Assembly: GCF_000055945.1 (NCBI RefSeq)
Contig: NC_008014.1
Location: forward strand, 124,001 to 188,000
DNA: 64,000 nt
From: Lawsonia intracellularis PHE/MN1-00
Lineage (GTDB): Bacteria; Desulfobacterota; Desulfovibrionia; Desulfovibrionales; Desulfovibrionaceae
Reading direction: 5' to 3'
The notes under the pieces are model-generated. The model was not told the DNA's origin. It ran no database searches and was given only the letters and a program-made list of their open reading frames with translations. The position numbers and the translations under genes were made by a program. Below are positions 50,997 through 60,428 of this stretch, piece after piece (the stretch's first letter is position 1; the number at the start of each line of letters is the position of its first letter).

Positions 50997-52478
50997 ATGG
51001 TTAGTTATATTCGTTTATTAGGAAGTATATTTTTAGTATTAGCAATTTTTGGTTGTGGCGCTCAGTTTAATAAACCCTCTTTACTTGATGAAACCCCTAT
51101 AGATTACAGTTCTGTACTTTCTGATTACATAGTAGAATTAGAAAAAGAACCACTTCAGTATATATTACTAAAAAAAGAAAAATTTTCTCAAATGGAGATA
51201 TATAATTATCAATTCACATCACAACATTGGTCTCCAGATAATTTTGTATCACCTGCTATATGGGAACATCAGGTAGATATATATATCCCTCACCATCCAG
51301 TTTCAGAACGTGCACTTCTTATCATCAATAATGGTATTAATAATGGTACATTTTTTACTTCTCCTAAAGCTCCAACTGATTTTACTCCAGAAGTATTAGA
51401 AGAAATCGCTCGTTCAACAAAAACTGTAGTCATTGCTCTAAGTGATATCCCAAATCAGTATCTTACTTATAGAGGTGACTGGAGATTTCTTAAGGAAGAT
51501 GAAAGTATTGCTATGAGTTGGTCTAGTTTTTTACAAGATCCAGAAAGTCGGTACACAAGACCTCTCTATGTCCCTATGGTTGCAGCAGTTTCTCAGGCAA
51601 TGACTCTTGCAGAAAAGGAGTTACAAGCATTAAAAATTAAGCATTTTATTGTATCTGGTGTGTCAAAGCGTGGATGGACAACATGGCTTTCAGCTATTGC
51701 TGACTCACGAGTAGATGCTATTACCCCGTTTGTTATTGATGCATTGAATACTCGGAAAGTCCTTGGACATATGTATAAAACATATGGAAATAATTGGCCT
51801 ATAGCATTTTATCCATATTATAGATTTGATTTAGATAAACAACTAGATACAGTTCCTTTTTTCAATCTTATGAATATTGTTGATCCATATAGATATTTAG
51901 GAACACCATATAAGTCTCGACTTGCTATCCCTAAATATATTGTAAATGCAAGTGGAGATGATTTTTATGTCCCTGATAATTCAAGTTTTTACTATGATGA
52001 TCTCCCTGGAGAGAAAGCATTACGTTTTGCACCAAACTCAAATCATCATGGGATATTAAATTTCACAAAACAATCGCTTATTCCTTTTGTGAATAGAGTA
52101 CAAAAAGGTATTTCAACGCCAGTTTTAGATATTTCCACAGAGATGACGGAACGAGTTCAATATGTGACTGTTCGTTTTTCTGAAGTTCCAGAGAAGATAG
52201 TACTTTGGAAAGCAGCAAATCCAGAGTCACGAGATTTTCGTTATGCCTGTCGTGTTAGGTACATGGAAACACCATTACACCTTTCTGCAACAGGGGAAGT
52301 TAGCGTTTCATTAGAGATCCCTTCTGTAGGATGGCAAGCTGCTTTTATTGAAGCTACATTTAAAGATGGTTTTGTTGCAACAACACCAGTGTATATTTTA
52401 CCAAAAGATATATATCCACCTATAAAAATACCACCTGTACATGGATTATTATGTAAGTTTGTACATGGTCGAACCTAG
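50997..52478 (+). CDS. PhoPQ-activated pathogenicity-related (PqaA-like) lipoprotein
   Basis: A 493-residue alpha/beta-hydrolase-like protein of the PhoPQ-activated pathogenicity-related family. The N terminus is a lipoprotein signal, RLLGSIFLVLAIFGC, with the lipobox Cys at about residue 21. I therefore chose ATG 50997 (AAGGAA upstream) over a TTG at 50952. Catalytic-triad candidates are the Ser in SGVSKRGWTTW (about 223), the Asp in ASGDDFYVPD (about 320) and the His in PNSNHHGI (about 350). GDWRFLKEDES and DALNTRKVLGHMY are also typical. The substrate is unknown; in Salmonella the family member is PhoPQ-induced. It follows the giant surface gene and may share an envelope role. Confidence 0.88.
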   Translation: MVSYIRLLGSIFLVLAIFGCGAQFNKPSLLDETPIDYSSVLSDYIVELEKEPLQYILLKKEKFSQMEIYNYQFTSQHWSPDNFVSPAIWEHQVDIYIPHHPVSERALLIINNGINNGTFFTSPKAPTDFTPEVLEEIARSTKTVVIALSDIPNQYLTYRGDWRFLKEDESIAMSWSSFLQDPESRYTRPLYVPMVAAVSQAMTLAEKELQALKIKHFIVSGVSKRGWTTWLSAIADSRVDAITPFVIDALNTRKVLGHMYKTYGNNWPIAFYPYYRFDLDKQLDTVPFFNLMNIVDPYRYLGTPYKSRLAIPKYIVNASGDDFYVPDNSSFYYDDLPGEKALRFAPNSNHHGILNFTKQSLIPFVNRVQKGISTPVLDISTEMTERVQYVTVRFSEVPEKIVLWKAANPESRDFRYACRVRYMETPLHLSATGEVSVSLEIPSVGWQAAFIEATFKDGFVATTPVYILPKDIYPPIKIPPVHGLLCKFVHGRT

Positions 52479-52585
52479 TAACTAGTAGTTGTTGTACTGA
52501 TAATCTAAAAGGATATAGATGCATGTCAGCCTTTCATCATAGAAGATGTCTGTTATAAGTACACTATCTATGATGGAAGGGGATT

Positions 52586-52774
52586 ATGATGAGCGAAGAA
52601 GAAACAGGATTTGTTAAAAAGATAGATGGAATCTATGGTGATATCCGTATAGAACTCCATATTGGAGAGCCATATCTTAATGAAGCACAAGATATTTGTA
52701 TTCCTCTATTACGACGTTTATATGTTATGAAAAAGAATAGTTCTAAAGTCTCCAAAAAAGAACATCTTCAGTAA
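52586..52774 (+). CDS. Small hypothetical protein
   Basis: A 62-residue acidic-to-basic protein (MMSEEETGFVKKIDGIYGD) with AAGGGG just ahead of paired ATG codons, which supports translation. It has no signal peptide or membrane segment, and I do not recognise the family. Its end overlaps the 3' end of the convergent dehydrogenase gene by 32 bases. Confidence 0.5.
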   Translation: MMSEEETGFVKKIDGIYGDIRIELHIGEPYLNEAQDICIPLLRRLYVMKKNSSKVSKKEHLQ

Positions 52775-54116
52775 AGTCTGATGGATTAAGTCGACCTTTA
52801 ATATCCATGAGTACAGCAGAGTTTATATTTTTAAAGCATGAAAGCAACTCTTGAGGTTGGAGATGTAAATAGATTTTATGAGGAACTGCAAGAATAAGTG
52901 CATCAAGCTGTTTAAATACCGAAAATTCTTCAATGACAATTTGGTATTCTTTAAGTGCATCTTCAGCATCAACAAGTGGATCATGTACAAGTGGTGTAAC
53001 ACCAAACTCTTCTAACTCGTTAACAATATCAATGACTTTTGTATTTCTTAAGTCAGAGACATCCTCTTTAAATGTTAATCCTAAAATGCCTACACGTGCC
53101 TTATTAATAAGTACATTCTTTTTTATAAGCAGTTTTACACAAGTTTCAGCTATATATTTTCCCATTTCATCATTAATACGTCTTCCTGCAAGAATAACTT
53201 GAGGATGATATCCAACTTCTTCTGCTTTTCGAGTAAGATAGTATGGATCAACTCCAATACAGTGACCTCCAACAAGTCCTGGACGGAATGGAAGGAAATT
53301 CCATTTTGTTCCAGCAGCTTCTAGTACTTCAAGAGTATCAATATCAAGTTTATCAAAGATAATAGCAAGCTCATTCATAAGAGCAATATTAAGATCACGT
53401 TGTGTGTTCTCAATAACTTTTGCAGCTTCAGCAACTTTAAGACTTGATGTTTTATGTATGCCTGCTTGAATAAACGTTCCATAGAGTGCTGTGAGGAGAT
53501 CTGTTGTTGCTTTGTCGCTCCCTGAAACAACTTTAACAATATTTTCTAATGTATGGATGGTATCGCCAGGATTAATACGTTCAGGAGAATAACCAACTGT
53601 AAAATCAGTAAGATATGATAAGCCAGAAACTTCTTCTAAAAGTGGAATACATATTTCTTCTGTTGCACCAGGATATACCGTTGACTCGTATACAACTACA
53701 CATCCTTGACGCATATGTCGTGCAACCATTTGAGTAGCTTTGATAAGAGGTGTAAAGTCAGGGTTACGGTATGTATCTATAGGGGTAGGAACAGCTATAA
53801 TAATGATATCTGCTTGATGGATATCTGTTTGATTATAAGAAAAGGATGCTTTTGTATTATCTAATACTTCACTTGAAATTTCACCTGTTCGGTCATATTT
53901 TCTAAGTAATTCATGTATTCTACGTTTAGATATGTCAAATCCAATAGCTGGGAAATGATGAGCTAGCTGCATTAAAAGAGGTAATCCTACATATCCAAGA
54001 CCTACTACCATAACACAGATATCTTTGTTATATAACTGCTCTATGGTTACCATTGTATTTCTACAACCAGCTTTTGTACATTCATGTTTTGTACTCTTTT
54101 GTAGGTCTTTTTTCAT
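52743..54116 (-). CDS. wbpA: UDP-N-acetylglucosamine 6-dehydrogenase (WbpA-like)
   Basis: A 457-residue nucleotide-sugar dehydrogenase that oxidises C6 of UDP-GlcNAc to UDP-GlcNAcA with NAD. The Rossmann motif is MVVGLGYVGLPL near residue 36. IIAVPTPID, YESTVYPGATEEICIP and GYSPERINPGD follow. The catalytic Cys lies in LVGGHCIGVDPYYL at about residue 285, and GLTFKEDVSDLRNTK begins the UDP-binding domain. The ~20 extra N-terminal residues include cysteines (HECTKAGCRN), but AGGAG precedes this start. It is the last gene of the minus-strand sugar operon, 350 bases from the acetyltransferase. Confidence 0.92.
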   Translation of the reverse strand: MKKDLQKSTKHECTKAGCRNTMVTIEQLYNKDICVMVVGLGYVGLPLLMQLAHHFPAIGFDISKRRIHELLRKYDRTGEISSEVLDNTKASFSYNQTDIHQADIIIIAVPTPIDTYRNPDFTPLIKATQMVARHMRQGCVVVYESTVYPGATEEICIPLLEEVSGLSYLTDFTVGYSPERINPGDTIHTLENIVKVVSGSDKATTDLLTALYGTFIQAGIHKTSSLKVAEAAKVIENTQRDLNIALMNELAIIFDKLDIDTLEVLEAAGTKWNFLPFRPGLVGGHCIGVDPYYLTRKAEEVGYHPQVILAGRRINDEMGKYIAETCVKLLIKKNVLINKARVGILGLTFKEDVSDLRNTKVIDIVNELEEFGVTPLVHDPLVDAEDALKEYQIVIEEFSVFKQLDALILAVPHKIYLHLQPQELLSCFKNINSAVLMDIKGRLNPSDFTEDVLFWRL

Positions 54117-54466
54117 ACTTTTAACTCCTGATCTCTTTCGTATCTGACAATTTTATCATTATATAACTGTTAATGTCTATATACAAGAAGTAGGTGGGAG
54201 TAGCTGGTATCTTGTATGATATTTGTTTAGTAATAAGAGTTGTCTCAGTTAATACTTTGTCAACATAAGTAGTTACTGTGTAGTATTACTTTAAAAAAGT
54301 AATTAATTGTGATAAGATACCTAACCATAACTAATATTATTCTATAGGTGAGGAGATGAGAGTTGTTGCTATCTTGAGCACAGATTTTTGAAATATTCAG
54401 GCACTATTAGAGTGAGGAGAGGTTTAGATACATTAGTAGAGGGAACTGATTGATATATTGAGGAGT
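54117..54466. other. Gap between the wbpA- and wbpD-like genes
   Basis: A 350-base non-coding stretch within the minus-strand operon. I see no gene or clear terminator, so wbpA may have its own promoter here. Confidence 0.5.
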
Positions 54467-55024
54467 CTATTGGTGAGGAAGAAGTCCTTGAGTTGTTTCA
54501 AAGTAAGCATTACCACAGGTGATACAATGAAGATTTACAGGTAGTTTTTCACCACATTGGCATATCCACCCTTGTTGTTTAGCAGGATTTCCATACGTTA
54601 ATGCATGATCTGGAACATCTTTTGTAACAACAGAGCCTGCTCCAATGAAAGCAAATCGTCCTATAGTTATACCACAAATGATTGTACAATTTGCTCCAAG
54701 GGTTGCACCATATTTGACAAGAGTGGGTCTAGCTTGTTCCATTCTTGGGATGAATGCTCGTGGGTTAAAAACATTTGTAAAGACCATGCTTGGTCCACAA
54801 AAAACATAATCTTCAAGGGTTACGCCACGATATATACTCACATTATTCTGTATTTTACAGCCATTTCCTATCTGCACATGTGGTCCTATAGAAACATTTT
54901 GTCCAATGTTGCAAGATTTTCCAATAATAGTGAAGGGAAGAATATGAGAGAAGTGCCAGATGGTTGTTCCATTACCAATAGTGACATTTTCATCAACAAT
55001 ACTTGTGGGATGAATAGTAATCAT
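54467..55024 (-). CDS. wbpD: UDP-2-acetamido-3-amino-glucuronate N-acetyltransferase (WbpD-like)
   Basis: A 185-residue left-handed beta-helix acyltransferase built of hexapeptide repeats ([40 protein letters not shown]). It has the WbpD/WlbB hallmark [14 protein letters not shown] and the acetyl-CoA-site region [15 protein letters not shown]. The C terminus has a CxCGEKLP...CITCG four-cysteine element, possibly zinc-binding, as in several relatives. It would acetylate the 3-amino group made by the neighbouring aminotransferase. Its start overlaps the aminotransferase stop by four bases. Confidence 0.92.
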   Translation of the reverse strand: MITIHPTSIVDENVTIGNGTTIWHFSHILPFTIIGKSCNIGQNVSIGPHVQIGNGCKIQNNVSIYRGVTLEDYVFCGPSMVFTNVFNPRAFIPRMEQARPTLVKYGATLGANCTIICGITIGRFAFIGAGSVVTKDVPDHALTYGNPAKQQGWICQCGEKLPVNLHCITCGNAYFETTQGLLPHQ

Positions 55025-56190
55025 GAAAGAACCTCTTTCAGTGTGTTACAGACAAGTTTTACATCATCTTGTGTCATATATGGATGAAAAGGAAGAGAAA
55101 GAATATCATGAGAACATGTTGTAGATATAGGCATATCCTCTGCCTCATAATATTGATCTGCAAAGGCTGGTTGGATATGCAGGGGCTTAGGATAATAAAT
55201 GTTTGTTGGAATATCTTTTTCTGCAAGATAAATAGCAGCAATATCACGCATATCTGATCCAATACGTATAGAGAATTGGGCAAAGACACTAAAATTACCT
55301 GGTGCAATATGTGGAAGGGTGATATCTTTTACTCCAGTAAGTTCTTTTGTATACCATGTTGCAACAGTTTGTCGTGTACAAAGTTCGTTAGGGAAAACAT
55401 CAAGTTTTGCTAAAAGAATAGCTGCTTGAAGGGTATCTAGGCGTCCATTGACACCTATCCTCACATTTTCGTATTTATGTTGTCCTTTCCCATGAACTCG
55501 AATAGATTTAAGTATGCCAGCAAGTTTATCATTATTTGTAAAAATAGCACCACCATCACCATAACATCCAAGTGGCTTTGCAGGGAAGAAGCTTGTAACA
55601 GCACAATCACAACCTAAGTTGCAGGTTGATTGATCTTTATAGGTTGCGCCAAAACTTTGGGCTGCGTCTTCAATAGAATAGAGGTTAAACTGTTTTGCAA
55701 TATTAAGGATTCGTGTGTAATCTGCAGCCTGGCCAAAAAGATCTACGGGAATTACTGCACGTGGTGTAAGTTCAGTTTCTAGGGCTGTTACAGGTAATGG
55801 GTATATAGAAGGATCTTGATGTTTAACAGCAAGTATAGCTTTTTTTAATTGGTTTGGACACATAGTAAATGTGAAAGGATCAATATCGACAAAAACGACA
55901 GTAGCTCCAAGCAATGCAGGCATTTCTGCTGTTGCAAAAAAGGTAAAAGCAGGTACAAAAATAGCGTCTCCAGCATCAATTTCATGAGCCATAAGGGCCA
56001 TAAGTAAGGCATCGGTTCCTGATGCACAACTTATACAATGTTTTGATCCTGTAAAAGCAGCAAGTTGTCCTTCAAGCTCCTTTACTTCAGGTCCCATAAT
56101 GTACTTTCCATGATCAAGCAGTGCTTGAATACGTGACTCAATAACTGTTCGTATACGTTTTTGTTGAGAGGCTAAATCAATAAATTCCAT
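55021..56190 (-). CDS. wbpE: UDP-2-acetamido-2-deoxy-3-keto-glucuronate aminotransferase (WbpE-like)
   Basis: A 389-residue DegT/DnrJ/EryC1/StrS PLP-dependent aminotransferase. The start [13 protein letters not shown] is typical of Wbp[27 protein letters not shown] and [12 protein letters not shown] are conserved PLP-site segments, and the Schiff-base Lys is in [16 protein letters not shown] at about residue 205. It would transfer an amino group from glutamate onto the 3-keto sugar produced by WbpB. Full length. Coupled by overlap to wbpD. Confidence 0.92.
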   Translation of the reverse strand: MEFIDLASQQKRIRTVIESRIQALLDHGKYIMGPEVKELEGQLAAFTGSKHCISCASGTDALLMALMAHEIDAGDAIFVPAFTFFATAEMPALLGATVVFVDIDPFTFTMCPNQLKKAILAVKHQDPSIYPLPVTALETELTPRAVIPVDLFGQAADYTRILNIAKQFNLYSIEDAAQSFGATYKDQSTCNLGCDCAVTSFFPAKPLGCYGDGGAIFTNNDKLAGILKSIRVHGKGQHKYENVRIGVNGRLDTLQAAILLAKLDVFPNELCTRQTVATWYTKELTGVKDITLPHIAPGNFSVFAQFSIRIGSDMRDIAAIYLAEKDIPTNIYYPKPLHIQPAFADQYYEAEDMPISTTCSHDILSLPFHPYMTQDDVKLVCNTLKEVLS

Positions 56191-56524
56191 TGGATATTCC
56201 TTTGCTAGTAGCCTTTACATGTCGAGAACTGTTAGCTTTTAAAGAACACTTTATGGAAAATCTATAGTTAGTTATGGGATAATTTTTTTTTTGTGAAAAA
56301 ATGGTATCAACAAATATTGTTAAGGGGTTAAAAGGCGATAGTCTTGTTATGCATTGCCTATGGATAGATATTGTTGATAGATAGGTGGCTATAGTCGATG
56401 ACCGTTTTTCTTGAGCAATACAAAGATTAATAGGATAAATGCTTTTGTTTTGTTGACGTCCTAAACAGATAGTTTTCTCTTTAGAAGAGGTTGAATGAAG
56501 AGACAATAACTGATTATGTTCCAT
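56177..56524 (-). CDS. Doubtful small ORF between wbpB and wbpE
   Basis: A 115-codon frame beginning MEHNQLLSLHSTSSKEK, with GGAAAT ahead of the ATG and 14 bases of overlap with wbpE. It is Ser/Ile/Arg-rich, with no domain, signal peptide or resemblance to a known family. It may be non-coding operon spacer; there is little else in 56191-56715. Confidence 0.25.
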   Translation of the reverse strand: MEHNQLLSLHSTSSKEKTICLGRQQNKSIYPINLCIAQEKRSSTIATYLSTISIHRQCITRLSPFNPLTIFVDTIFSQKKNYPITNYRFSIKCSLKANSSRHVKATSKGISNGIY

Positions 56525-56715
56525 GTACATTTCCCTTGCAAGATACGTCATTGGGTAATAATTATAGCCTGTGTATATCAGTAGTATCTTGATTCGATCA
56601 CATATACGTTAATTTTGAAATAGAACATTCTTTCATAGTTATTTTGTATATCAAAATTGTTATAGTTTTGTTATCTAATTAGAGATAGCATTCTTTTTAG
56701 AGATAACTGTGTATA

Positions 56716-57768
56716 TCAATATTCAAGAGGAAGAGAAACTGTTATTCGGTCTCTTGCTGATTTGTATGCTGCAATGAGTACTTCAAGTGACTTAAGACCT
56801 TCACGTCCATCTGTTTCAGGTTCAGCCTTGCCACGAAGGACATCGATAATATTTTGGTAATACAATGGATGACCAAACCCATATACAGAATTTGTTTGAT
56901 AGCTTACAGATGTAACGAGGTCGTCATATTCTTTAGGTTCAGCAAAGTTCCATAGTTGTATTTCATTAACAGCAACTCCTCCTATGCGTACAGAACCTGT
57001 ATCTCCAAGGATTGTAATGCTTCCTTCAAGATTTTTAGGGTATGTTAACATTGATACAGCCATAGAGCCAAGGGCTCCATTACGCCATCGGACATTAAGT
57101 ACAGCTGAGTCTTCTACTTCAATATTACGTCCTAGTGTTGCTATCATAGCTTGAACGTCAGCTATAGGACCAATCAGCCATTCAAATAGATCTACATAGT
57201 GGCTTGCTTGATTCATGAGTGCTCCACCGTCCATTTCCCATGTCCCACGCCATTTTGCAGAGTTGTAATAATCTTGGGGACGTTGCCAGAAAACATTTAT
57301 ATGGACCATATTTATATGTCCAAAACGGTTTTCATCTATAGCACGTTTTAACAGTTGAAGAGTTGGGTTAAGTCTATTTTGTTTTATAACAAACAGATAT
57401 ACACCTGCTTCATCACATGCTTGAACCATATGTAATCCATCTTTCCATCGAGTAGCCATTGGCTTTTCTGTCATCACATGTTTCCCTGCATTTGCTGAGA
57501 CGATCGTCTGGTGAGCATGCAATCCGCTTGGTGTACAAATAGCTACAATATCACATTCTGTGTTTGCAAAGAGTTGTTCAAGGTTCTCATAGCCAGGAAC
57601 ATTATATTTTTTACTATAGTTATTACGACTTTCGGCATAACTGTCACATACAGCAACAAGCTCAATGTCTTCTTTGTGATGATTAATTGCATCTATATGA
57701 TTCCCTGCAATACGACCACAACCTATGATAGCTATTTTTATTTTACGTCCTACTATGGGTTGCTTCAT
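56716..57768 (-). CDS. wbpB: UDP-GlcNAcA 3-dehydrogenase (WbpB/WlbA-like oxidoreductase)
   Basis: A 350-residue Gfo/Idh/MocA oxidoreductase. The Rossmann motif is IAIIGCGRIAGNHIDAI, the catalytic Lys lies in HVMTEKPMA near residue 102, and the WlbA-type active-site segment is DGGALMNQASHYVDLFEWL. It would oxidise C3 of UDP-GlcNAcA, feeding WbpE. I chose ATG 57768 (MKQPIVGRK) because GGAG lies eight bases upstream of it. That GGAG overlaps the alternative GTG at 57777. It is the first gene of the operon. Confidence 0.92.
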   Translation of the reverse strand: MKQPIVGRKIKIAIIGCGRIAGNHIDAINHHKEDIELVAVCDSYAESRNNYSKKYNVPGYENLEQLFANTECDIVAICTPSGLHAHQTIVSANAGKHVMTEKPMATRWKDGLHMVQACDEAGVYLFVIKQNRLNPTLQLLKRAIDENRFGHINMVHINVFWQRPQDYYNSAKWRGTWEMDGGALMNQASHYVDLFEWLIGPIADVQAMIATLGRNIEVEDSAVLNVRWRNGALGSMAVSMLTYPKNLEGSITILGDTGSVRIGGVAVNEIQLWNFAEPKEYDDLVTSVSYQTNSVYGFGHPLYYQNIIDVLRGKAEPETDGREGLKSLEVLIAAYKSARDRITVSLPLEY

Positions 57769-58004
57769 CAATGACACTCCTTTTGCTTGTTAGTTTTAGG
57801 TCTGGTATGTACAATATACCATACCTATAATCTCTGATAAACAGAGCATGGGTATTATATAAAAAATATATAAAGATTTATTACAATGTTATATACTACT
57901 AATTTTAGTTATAGTAATCTACTATATATTACATATTTACTATATTGTAGTAAATATATATTATGTACTAAAAATATAATAGTATGTTATTATATATTAT
58001 ATGT

Positions 58005-58048
58005 AAAAAAATCCATGTACTCTATGTTTTTAGAGTACATGGATTTTT
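58005..58048. terminator. Strong bidirectional terminator
   Basis: An 18-base perfect stem (58007-58024 with 58031-58048, core TCCATGTACTCTA) has a TGTTTT loop, an A-run before and a T-run after. It closes the minus-strand chemoreceptor-like gene ending at 58091 and could also protect against + strand read-through. Confidence 0.92.
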
Positions 58049-58090
58049 AAGTATACCTATATAAAAGTAGTAAGTATTTTTTAAATTCTT

Positions 58091-59431
58091 CTATTCAGCT
58101 ATATGCATATTATTTGTAGCTATAGGTATTGGTAATACTGTATGATTTGTAATGGGTTCACTTTTTGAAGCATTATGTTTTGAAGTATTATGTAAGGTAG
58201 AATCTAGCTCTTTTAAAACGTCTGCGAGTTCACATAGTGTGGTATAAGTATTAGAGAGAGCGCAGTCTTTCAAAGTAGAGTCAGGTTCTTCATTTGTAGT
58301 GTTGAGGGGTACACGTGTTTTAGCTATTTCTTTGATGGTATCTGAAAGAGATGAAAGTTCTTTTAGTGTATTTTGTATAGTTGTGATAAAATTTAATGTG
58401 ATTTTCCCAGATGTTAGAGCATAATTTACATGTGTTGTATTATATTTATTGATTTTTTTGATAACACTAGTAATGTGTTCTGTTTGTGTTTGAATATTAT
58501 AAAGAGTTTGTTCAATTTTCTTTATTGTAGACATAGATTGTTGTGATAATTTTTTCACTTCATTTGCTATAATAGAAAAACCTTTTCCTGGAGTTCCCAT
58601 TTTACCTGCTTCCACTGCTAAATTGATGGCAAGTAGGTTTGTTTGATTTGTTACTCTATCAAGTAATGTGAGTTTTAAAAGTATATCATTAATCCTTTTA
58701 TGTAAGAGTATAATGATATTTTGTAGAGAGGAGATATTTATATTTACATGTTCTATTGAATTAATAGCATGTGTTGTATTTTTTATATCCTGTTCTGAAT
58801 TTTTATAACTGTTCTGAATTTTTGTTACAGTACATTCGAGATTTTGATTTATAGTAGTAAATAGATCTTCTATAGATATAGATGATGGAGTATTTTTTAC
58901 AATTTGCATTTTAACAGACTCTGTACACTTAGAAAGATAGGCTGTGAGGTTACATAGTATTTCTTGAGCGTGTTTGGTTACATTAACAGCTTTATCTGGA
59001 AGTGTTTCTAAGTGAGTTATTTTAGCAGCCATTTTTTGTTCATTAATTTTAGAGCTACTAATAATAGTAGATAATTCTATTTCATGCTGTTTTTGTGTTT
59101 CTTTTGTGATACTTAGTTCATGTTTGAGGTTTTGAAATTGTTTTATAAGTTCAAATGTTGTTTGTTTTAATATATGCATTTCATTTTTACACGTATAGTA
59201 ATTCAGAGAAGGTATTTTTGTTTTTGACAGTGACTTATTTATATCTTGTATGAGTTTATTAATAGGTCTAAGACATTTTTGAATAATGACCCCTATAAGG
59301 ATGAACGAAATTATCATAAGATAGGTAGAGATACCCATTAACATGATTTTACTCGGGGGGATATAAATGAGTAAACAACTTGTTACCATAAGGGAAGCTG
59401 AAAGCAAAAGAAAAGAAAAACAAAGAGACAT
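58091..59431 (-). CDS. Divergent methyl-accepting chemotaxis-like protein
   Basis: A 446-residue protein with two N-terminal membrane helices (about residues 5-25 and 30-52), only a few residues apart, so no periplasmic sensor domain. A HAMP-like stretch (KCLRPINKLIQDIN) follows, then a long coiled coil. The signalling hairpin tip is recognisable but altered: QTNLLAINLAVEAGKMGTPG then KGFSIIANEVKKLSQQS (about residue 270-305). Compared with the consensus QTNLLALNAAIEAARAGE, several strict positions differ. It may signal through CheA from a cytoplasmic or membrane cue, or be a degenerating receptor. The C terminus is low-complexity without a CheR pentapeptide. Confidence 0.75.
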   Translation of the reverse strand: MSLCFSFLLLSASLMVTSCLLIYIPPSKIMLMGISTYLMIISFILIGVIIQKCLRPINKLIQDINKSLSKTKIPSLNYYTCKNEMHILKQTTFELIKQFQNLKHELSITKETQKQHEIELSTIISSSKINEQKMAAKITHLETLPDKAVNVTKHAQEILCNLTAYLSKCTESVKMQIVKNTPSSISIEDLFTTINQNLECTVTKIQNSYKNSEQDIKNTTHAINSIEHVNINISSLQNIIILLHKRINDILLKLTLLDRVTNQTNLLAINLAVEAGKMGTPGKGFSIIANEVKKLSQQSMSTIKKIEQTLYNIQTQTEHITSVIKKINKYNTTHVNYALTSGKITLNFITTIQNTLKELSSLSDTIKEIAKTRVPLNTTNEEPDSTLKDCALSNTYTTLCELADVLKELDSTLHNTSKHNASKSEPITNHTVLPIPIATNNMHIAE

Positions 59432-59999
59432 ATAAAAATTCCTCTATGAAATTTGGTCGATGCTTGAATGTGGTAGAGAGTTCCTTGGAGAGGAGAATAG
59501 AATATAAAAAAGGATATATAGTATGGTTCATTAATCAAATGATAAATATTGATCCATCTATATAATATTATAATAGATATATAAAATTAAAGAAGTAGCT
59601 ATATTATAACACTACATGATCTTTAATTTAAAAACATTATAAGTATTTTATATCAGATGTCAATAACTTTAATTTTTGTATAAAATTATTATATGTATGT
59701 AATATAAATAAGTTATATAAAATATACTGCAATTTTTTATAATTTTATCCTTTTTAAAATAGGTTATATAAATTAAAATAGTTACAACATGAGGTGTATT
59801 TTAATATTTACATATGTATTATAGTTTATTTATAGTTATAAATATAACAAGTTACTTTTAGTAAAGTATAGATGTAAATATAAAATAATTAGTAATATCT
59901 TATTATTGGAAGGAATGTAGTATATATATATATGTAAATAATGAACAGGCCTAATAACATATAGTCATTAGGCCTGCATTGACGATGCTACAGTATAAA

Positions 60000-60026
60000 G
60001 TTCAGTTGAAAAACTGAACAGTTTTT
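60000..60026 (+). terminator. Intrinsic terminator
   Basis: GTTCAGTT (60000-60007) with GAAA tetraloop and AACTGAAC (60012-60019), followed by AGTTTTT. Confidence 0.7.
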
Positions 60027-60151
60027 ATATGGACACGGTGTGCACTGCCTAACAGTGTTATACGTCGTCACACACAAAAGATAAGGGGATATTTACTCCC
60101 TAGACTCCCACCTCACTGGGAGAAAGATAGGTCATATATATGACTTTCTCT

Positions 60152-60178
60152 TTCAGAAAAATCATTCTGAACTTTTTT
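60152..60178 (+). terminator. Intrinsic terminator at the end of the candidate sRNA
   Basis: TTCAGAA (60152-60158) pairs with TTCTGAA (60165-60171), followed by C and six T. Confidence 0.7.
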
Positions 60179-60428
60179 GTCTAAAATGTAAAGCATTTTT
60201 TTATTTTTTAGCTGTTTTTTATTTTTAGTTATTACTATTTCATTAATAAATACAATATGTTTAGAAAATTATAACTAGTTAAAAAAATTGTAAAATGTAA
60301 GAGGGAGGTAAGGAACAAAGAAACAGAAAAGTTATATCAATTATAATATAGCAGATTAATAATATGTCTATAGTTAAAAAAGAAGTTTTTATTACATTTG
60401 TTATATTTGGTTATTATAATGTAAGTAG

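Larger units (their letters stand above)
59946..60178 (+). ncRNA. Candidate structured small RNA region with two terminators
   Basis: Within a ~1-kb gene-free stretch (59432-60428) this segment is clearly less A/T-biased and densely structured. A 12/13-bp hairpin (CAGGCCTAATAAC with GTCATTAGGCCTG, 59946-59976) comes first. The terminator-like GTTCAGTT-gaaa-AACTGAAC plus T-run at 60000-60026 follows. Then come CTCCCA with TGGGAG at 60105-60122 and the palindrome GTCATATATATGAC at 60131-60144. A final terminator, TTCAGAA with TTCTGAA plus six T, lies at 60152-60178. I could not match it to 6S, SRP, RNase P or tmRNA. A + strand sRNA of about 60027-60178 is the simplest reading. Confidence 0.45.

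Noticed and set aside
54605-55087. 160-codon + strand frame opposite the WbpD-like gene
   Set aside because: Antisense of a well-supported acetyltransferase with hexapeptide repeats.
57511-57774. 87-codon + strand frame over the start of the WbpB-like gene
   Set aside because: Antisense shadow of the Rossmann-domain coding sequence.
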